From JADMJV01 sp964649085 (lineage in GTDB: Bacteria > Vulcanimicrobiota > Xenobia > Xenobiales > JADMJV01): a DNA stretch of 64,000 nt. A model generated the notes under the pieces. It had not been told where the DNA came from and did no database searches. It worked only from the letters and a program-made list of their open reading frames with translations. Positions 60,250 through 64,000 of this stretch are shown here, one piece after another; the stretch's first letter is position 1; every line of letters starts with the position of its first letter. The position numbers were made by a program, and so were the translations under genes. The DNA lies in the NCBI GenBank assembly GCA_964649085.1, contig CAZYPN010000007.1, positions 120,400 through 184,399 on the forward strand, in the 5' to 3' direction.

Positions 60250-61242
60250 CTACCAGAACGAAGAACCGGGCTGGCTCAGGAAGGCCTCCTCTTCGGGGGT
60301 AGAGGTTCGACCCAGAGCCTGGTTGCGGTGGGGATAACGCCCAAAGCGTTCAATGACGCGGGCGTGGCGTTCGGCATAGTCGAGGAACCCCTGACAGCGT
60401 TCGGCGTCGGCCCCAGCTAACTCCTGAAAGGCTTCGAGGCTGCGCTGCTGCCACTCGTGAGACTCGCCGTGCTCGAAAGGCAGGTAGGCAAAGATTCTTT
60501 CGGGCAGGGCCAACTGCCGATCGAGGCCCTGTTGGCGCAGCTTCCAGGCCAGTTGCTGGGCGCGTTCATCGCCGGCGAAGGCCCTTCCGGTATGGCGGAA
60601 CAGATTGCGCGTAAACTGGTCGAGCAAGATCAGCAAAGCCAGCGCCCCCCGGGGTTCCTGCTCCCAGGAAGCCAGCTGGCCGAGCAGCGCCCGTTCTACC
60701 AGCGAGCCGAAACGAAGAGCTATCTGACGATCGAACTCGGCATCCTGGGCAAACCACTGGCGGGCCTGCTCGGGGGGAACCCAGCCCGATTCATCGAGCG
60801 GGCCGATCCAGAAGTCGAGAATCGACTCTTGCCAGGTGCACTCCTCGATCCGTAAGCGGACTTCCTCGGCATGAGCCTCATCGCGATAGGGCACCCGCGG
60901 CCAGAAGAAGCCTTTGAGGCCATCACCCTTGCTGCGCGGCACCACGTGAAAGTGAAGGTGGGGGACACTCTGGCTCACCTTGTTGTTGTTGGCCACGAAG
61001 GCACCCTGGGCCTGAAGCGCCCGAGGAACCGAACGAACCAGCACCCTGAGGCGCTCAAACAGGGGGGTCATTTCGCTCACTCTCAGGGCATCGAGCTGTT
61101 CCACGTGGCGTCGGGGAATCAGCAAGACATGGCCGGGAAAAAGTGGGCGGTGGTCGAGAAAAGCCACCACCTCATGGTCCTCATAAACGGTCTGCAGGAC
61201 CACTTCGCCTTTGAGCCCGCCACAAAATACGCAGGGCTTCAA
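60250..61242 (-). CDS. HIT domain-DUF924 fusion protein
   Basis: 330 residues. Residues 1-115 are a HIT hydrolase: 'CVFCGG' zinc-type Cys pair, 'GHVLLIPRRHVE', and the histidine triad 'HLHFHVV' (95-101). Residues about 139-330 are a full DUF924: 'ILDFWIGPLD', 'LLILLDQFTRNLFRHTGRAFAGD' in two parts, 'YLPFEHGESHEWQQ' and 'RFGRYPHRNQALGR' with 'STPEEEAFL'. The two are normally separate genes. No frameshift is needed; the frame is continuous. It starts in an ATGA overlap with the methyltransferase stop. Confidence 0.9.
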   Translation of the reverse strand: MKPCVFCGGLKGEVVLQTVYEDHEVVAFLDHRPLFPGHVLLIPRRHVEQLDALRVSEMTPLFERLRVLVRSVPRALQAQGAFVANNNKVSQSVPHLHFHVVPRSKGDGLKGFFWPRVPYRDEAHAEEVRLRIEECTWQESILDFWIGPLDESGWVPPEQARQWFAQDAEFDRQIALRFGSLVERALLGQLASWEQEPRGALALLILLDQFTRNLFRHTGRAFAGDERAQQLAWKLRQQGLDRQLALPERIFAYLPFEHGESHEWQQRSLEAFQELAGADAERCQGFLDYAERHARVIERFGRYPHRNQALGRTSTPEEEAFLSQPGSSFW

Positions 61243-61895
61243 GGCAGCCTGCCTACCACGATGTACTGATAAGGCAGTAGTTCCAGATTGCTCTCCACGC
61301 TGAAGCCCGCGGCCTGCAGTTCGTCGCTGACCTGTTGGGGCGACAACCGCTCTTCCTTCTTGGGACCCACGGGAATATCACGGTCGGGGAAAAAGTCCAC
61401 CACCGCAATCCGCCCGCCTGGCTTCAACGACTTGCGCAACACCTGGTAGTAGTCGGCCCGACCCTGGATGTGGTGAAGCGTGTCGCAGAGGAACATCAGA
61501 TCAACCGAACCATCGGGCAGGTTCGGCCCCTCGGCCGTAGCCAGCACGGTGGCCAGGTTGTGCACCTTCTGCTCGGCGGCCAGCTGGTGCAATGGAGCAA
61601 AGAAACCGGCTTCGATCTCCACCGCAAAGACCCAACCCGAGGGCGCAACGGCTCGAGCCAGAGGTCGGCTGAAGTATCCCGAGGCTGCGCCGATGTCGGC
61701 CACCACCTGGCCGGGCCTGAGCTGCAGCCAGTCGACGACTGCCTGGGGCTTTTGCCAGACGTCGCGGGCCGGGTCTTCGAAGGCCTTCATCCAGCGCGGA
61801 ATATCGCTGAAGTCGTGATGATGGTGACCGGGTTTGGCGGCCGACGGAAGAGTGAGCAACAATAAGAGCAACAGGAATTTTCTCATGTTGTCCAC
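61239..61895 (-). CDS. exported SAM-dependent methyltransferase
   Basis: 218 residues. A signal peptide ('MRKFLLLLLLLTLPSAA'; start ATG 61895 or 61886) is followed at once by 'GHHHHDFSDIPRW'. The class I fold is clear: motif I 'VVADIGAASGYFSRPLA', 'VFAVEIEAGFFAPL', 'DLMFLCDTLHHI', 'LRKSLKPGGRIAVVDF'. A methyltransferase outside the cytoplasm lacks an obvious SAM supply, yet similar proteins with signal peptides are known in several phyla. The His run could bind metal. Translationally coupled to the HIT-DUF924 gene. Confidence 0.85.
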   Translation of the reverse strand: MDNMRKFLLLLLLLTLPSAAKPGHHHHDFSDIPRWMKAFEDPARDVWQKPQAVVDWLQLRPGQVVADIGAASGYFSRPLARAVAPSGWVFAVEIEAGFFAPLHQLAAEQKVHNLATVLATAEGPNLPDGSVDLMFLCDTLHHIQGRADYYQVLRKSLKPGGRIAVVDFFPDRDIPVGPKKEERLSPQQVSDELQAAGFSVESNLELLPYQYIVVGRLP

Positions 61896-61958
61896 TACGT
61901 GCGGGCCCGGCCAACCCCTGGCGGAGGAAGAGGCGGTTTTCAGCGGGAACTGAGCGCC

Positions 61959-63617
61959 ATGTCCCGGCTATCTGCCCTTCTCACCGTCCGCCAGGAGGTG
62001 CCTCGCTCCGAGTACAGCTTTTCTTACACCGACTGGACCCTGGATTTCAGTCATTCCTGGACGCTGGGACTTACCTCGAGCGAAACTCATTCGCTCAACG
62101 CTCACCTGTCGAAGTTTGCTCGTCGGCCGGCCATCGACGCCATGGTGGACGTGCAGGAAATTCTCAACCACCTGCTGCCCAAGAACATCCTGGATTTTCT
62201 CACCAAGAACCCCCCCCACAGCCTGGCCGTCGTCAGCGACGAGCACGGCCTGCCCTGGGAGTGGGTCGGAACTCCCCAGGGGCCCTTGTTCTGCCTGACC
62301 GAAGTGACCCGGGATATCAGTCAACGCCCCAGCAGCACGCCCATGATGGAACACCCACAGGTTTTCGGGTTGGTGGCCGACACGCTCACGCGCCAGAGCG
62401 GCAGCGATGACGAAATCAACACCGTGTGGAACCTGCTTAAGGAAACTTCGGCCAGGGTGCTCAACGCGTCCTCGACGGCTTCCCGAGAAAGCCTCCTCGA
62501 CGCCCTCTATGGCGACCGTTTTTCGTCGATGCACCTGGCTTGCCCGGGCATGGATGCACTCGAAGTGGGAGGCAGCCTGATTCAGCCCCTACAAGAGGCC
62601 CGTGAACAGCGCACCAGCCCCCGCTGGGTGTTTTTCCACAACTTCCTGCGGCCGGAAGGGCCTGCCTCGGAAATGTTCGCCCCCCCCCAAACCTGGGCCG
62701 AGTCGCTGTTCAGCCACGGTTGCGAGGCGTTTCTTTCCAACCTGTGGGCGGGAAGCCCCAACGACCAGCGGCGATTCTCGCGCGAACTCTATTCGACCCT
62801 GCTCTGCCCGGGCGAAACCTTGGGATCTGCTCTGCACTCGGCCCGCCGAGCTTTGTGGCAAAAAGGTTCGATCATGGGAGCTGCCTACTGCCTGTTTGGC
62901 AATCCTCAGATTTCCCTGGAGCAGATGCGCCCGATGCGAGTTCGAGAATCCACCACCGTTCCCGGGGGCTTGAGCAGCTGTGTACAGCTGCGAGTGCTCA
63001 ATGGCCCCGAAGAGGGTCGAATGATTCCGCTGTTCACCAGCGCCCTCCGCCAGCGCGGCCTGGTGTTGGGGTCAAGCGGTCCACGGGCCTGCGATGTAGA
63101 GCTCGAGGGCCAGTTGCCCAATCAGACGGCCTTTCTGCAGATGCACGACGAGACGCTGGTTTTGACCAACATGTGTGGCGACCCCGGCCTGCTGCAGGTC
63201 AACGGACTGCCGGTGCCCAGTGCCCTGGCCCTGTCAGGCTGGGAGCGCATTCGCCTGGGCGACGTGGAGATTCAGATGGAAGCCGCCGAAGGCACCGTGC
63301 CCACGCAAATCTCGGTGCCTCGGGCCTTCTGCCTGGAAGTGCACGACGGTGAGAAAACCCGGACCGAGTGGTTCGTCGACGACCTGGTTACGGTGGGGCG
63401 CGGCTCTTCGGCCCGAATCCCCTTCGGCGATCAGTCGGTGTCTCGCACCCACGCGTTGCTGCAACGCAGCGGAGACACCCTGATTGTCAGCCGGCTGGGG
63501 CTGAACCTCGTGGCCGTCAACGGGGTCCCCACCGAGAAGGCCCACGAACTGAGCCCCGGCGATCTGGTGCAGCTGACCGACCGGGCCTTTTTCAAAGTGC
63601 TACGAGTGCTCAACTAA
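61959..63617 (+). CDS. CHAT-like protein with two FHA domains; catalytic dyad missing
   Basis: 552 residues from ATG 61959 (GTG 61899 possible). Residues about 85-318 match CHAT caspase-like proteins: 'LAVVSDEHGLPWEWV', 'MHLACPG' (191-197), 'WVFFHNFLRPEG' (223-234), 'CEAFLSNLWAGSPND' and 'ALHSARRALW'. In active CHAT proteases the first reads 'HFACHG' and the second 'LNAC'; here His is Pro196 and Cys is Phe229, so peptidase activity should be absent. FHA-like domain 1 spans about 345-440 and is weak; FHA 2 (470-552) keeps Gly480-Arg481, Ser495, His498 and Asn521. Probably a phosphothreonine-reading scaffold. Confidence 0.8.
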   Translation: MSRLSALLTVRQEVPRSEYSFSYTDWTLDFSHSWTLGLTSSETHSLNAHLSKFARRPAIDAMVDVQEILNHLLPKNILDFLTKNPPHSLAVVSDEHGLPWEWVGTPQGPLFCLTEVTRDISQRPSSTPMMEHPQVFGLVADTLTRQSGSDDEINTVWNLLKETSARVLNASSTASRESLLDALYGDRFSSMHLACPGMDALEVGGSLIQPLQEAREQRTSPRWVFFHNFLRPEGPASEMFAPPQTWAESLFSHGCEAFLSNLWAGSPNDQRRFSRELYSTLLCPGETLGSALHSARRALWQKGSIMGAAYCLFGNPQISLEQMRPMRVRESTTVPGGLSSCVQLRVLNGPEEGRMIPLFTSALRQRGLVLGSSGPRACDVELEGQLPNQTAFLQMHDETLVLTNMCGDPGLLQVNGLPVPSALALSGWERIRLGDVEIQMEAAEGTVPTQISVPRAFCLEVHDGEKTRTEWFVDDLVTVGRGSSARIPFGDQSVSRTHALLQRSGDTLIVSRLGLNLVAVNGVPTEKAHELSPGDLVQLTDRAFFKVLRVLN

Positions 63618-63944
63618 GCGGCCCCAATCGCCAGCTTCCCGATAGGGCTCTTTTGAGAATGCGCTCGATGCCGACTTCAAGCACTCCGTCCCTCTTGCTT
63701 GCCTTTCCGTAGTCTGGCCAACATCTCTCGTTCACATCGTGCAGAAAACGGACCTCCTTGTTAAGATTTCGCAATCAAAGAGACAGGATCCTTAAATTTT
63801 CTTCAAATCCCTGCCCAGCCAACGTCATTCCCACGGGATCCTGAAATTATCTTTGACAAATCCGGTGAATAATTCGCACGAAAGGAGTGATTACCAAATA
63901 GACGGAAATTCCGCCAACATCAATTCGGGGGGAGGCACTGAAGT
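63618..63944 (+). promoter_or_regulatory. AT-rich intergenic region with tandem direct repeats
   Basis: 327 bases before a pilin-like gene. Two related repeats, GGATCCTTAAATTTTCTT at 63786 and GGATCCTGAAATTATCTT at 63836, each continue to a CAAATCC end and are spaced exactly 50 bases apart. The second contains TTGACA (63853-63858) but no -10 box at normal spacing. GGGGGGAGG at 63926-63934 is the ribosome binding site of the gene at 63945. No RNA gene is recognised. Confidence 0.5.
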
Positions 63945-64000
63945 GTGACGAATCGCCGTGGGCGACAAGGGATGGCTCTACTGTTCACATTGGCAGTAGG
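63945..64000 (+). CDS. prepilin-like / PilX-like protein, cut by right edge
   Basis: Only 18 codons are visible from GTG 63945, which has a strong GGGGGGAGG site ten bases upstream. They read 'VTNRRGRQG' then 'MALLFTLAV', a basic leader ending in Gly followed by a hydrophobic helix, as in PilX/GspK-type N-termini. Position +5 is not the usual Glu, which is also true of many PilX-like proteins. Function inferred from this short stretch only. Confidence 0.5.
   Translation, partial: MTNRRGRQGMALLFTLAV

Noticed and set aside
63864..63944. Possible riboswitch in the leader of the right-edge pilin-like gene
   Set aside because: Looked for cyclic di-GMP aptamer motifs because of the pilus context; the conserved core sequences are not present.
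1..64000. tRNA, rRNA, CRISPR arrays, insertion sequences and transposases
   Set aside because: None found by eye: intergenic spaces are short, no regularly spaced repeats occur, and no transposase or integrase motif is present in any frame.

Overview
The window is a gene-dense, high-G+C bacterial chromosome segment with no mobile element, CRISPR array, rRNA or tRNA that I could see. Housekeeping genes are scattered singly among lineage-specific genes: rplM-rpsI, rpoZ, ftsK, pgpH-ybeY, aspS, dnaG-rpoD, nnr. Two heptosyltransferase-type (GT9) proteins, an RND-type lipid exporter and type IV pilin-like proteins suggest a diderm. The phylum cannot be fixed from the sequence alone. The mix of PilZ, FHA, GGDEF, DUF2079 and M29 genes would fit an under-sampled lineage such as Armatimonadota, Eremiobacterota or early-branching Cyanobacteriota relatives. 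That placement is a guess.

Layout. 1-6.3 kb: an HpnN-like RND exporter (cut by the left edge), a divergent HTH/coiled-coil regulator, small unknown proteins and an M29 aminopeptidase. 6.4-11.6 kb: a beta-propeller protein and three polytopic membrane proteins (DUF2079, GT87-like, GT39-like). 11.7-18.5 kb: DEAD-box helicase, carbamate kinase, a tandem pair of glycine-rich membrane paralogues, a hipBA locus whose HipA has lost its catalytic residues, and a YiiX-type cysteine peptidase. 18.6-29.2 kb: rplM-rpsI, nnr, rpoZ, a PilT-like protein with ruined ATPase motifs, ftsK, pgpH, ybeY and a CNNM/CorC protein. 29.1-35.5 kb: a secreted propeller protein, three glycosyltransferases, aspS and cdd in one tightly coupled run. 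35.5-48.3 kb: a signalling/pilus zone with FHA-BTAD regulator, two PilZ proteins, a minor-pilin operon, a membrane Ser/Thr kinase, PepD, a large unknown protein and an FHA-GGDEF diguanylate cyclase. 48.3-55.4 kb: a compact six-gene minus-strand operon with a coiled-coil protein, an unknown protein, an AAA+ ATPase with unusual Walker B, an HSP90-like ATPase, a hotdog thioesterase and an aminotransferase. 55.5-64 kb: RsuA/RluB pseudouridine synthase, dnaG, rpoD, a twin GspG-like secreted protein, an exported methyltransferase with a HIT-DUF924 fusion, a CHAT-like protein with two FHA domains, and the start of a pilin-like gene.

Two themes stand out. First, four proteins keep a recognisable enzyme fold but have lost or altered catalytic motifs: HipA, PilT-like, CHAT-FHA, and the AAA+ Walker B. 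Second, signalling by phosphothreonine (one kinase, three FHA proteins) and by cyclic dinucleotides (GGDEF, two PilZ, PgpH) is concentrated in a small region beside pilus genes. The best candidate for an undescribed system is the AAA+/HSP90-like/coiled-coil operon at 48275-55398.

Genes are tightly packed. At least twelve junctions are four-base NTGA overlaps, where the start codon of one gene overlaps the TGA stop of the previous one; all four possible first bases occur, including a probable CTG start.
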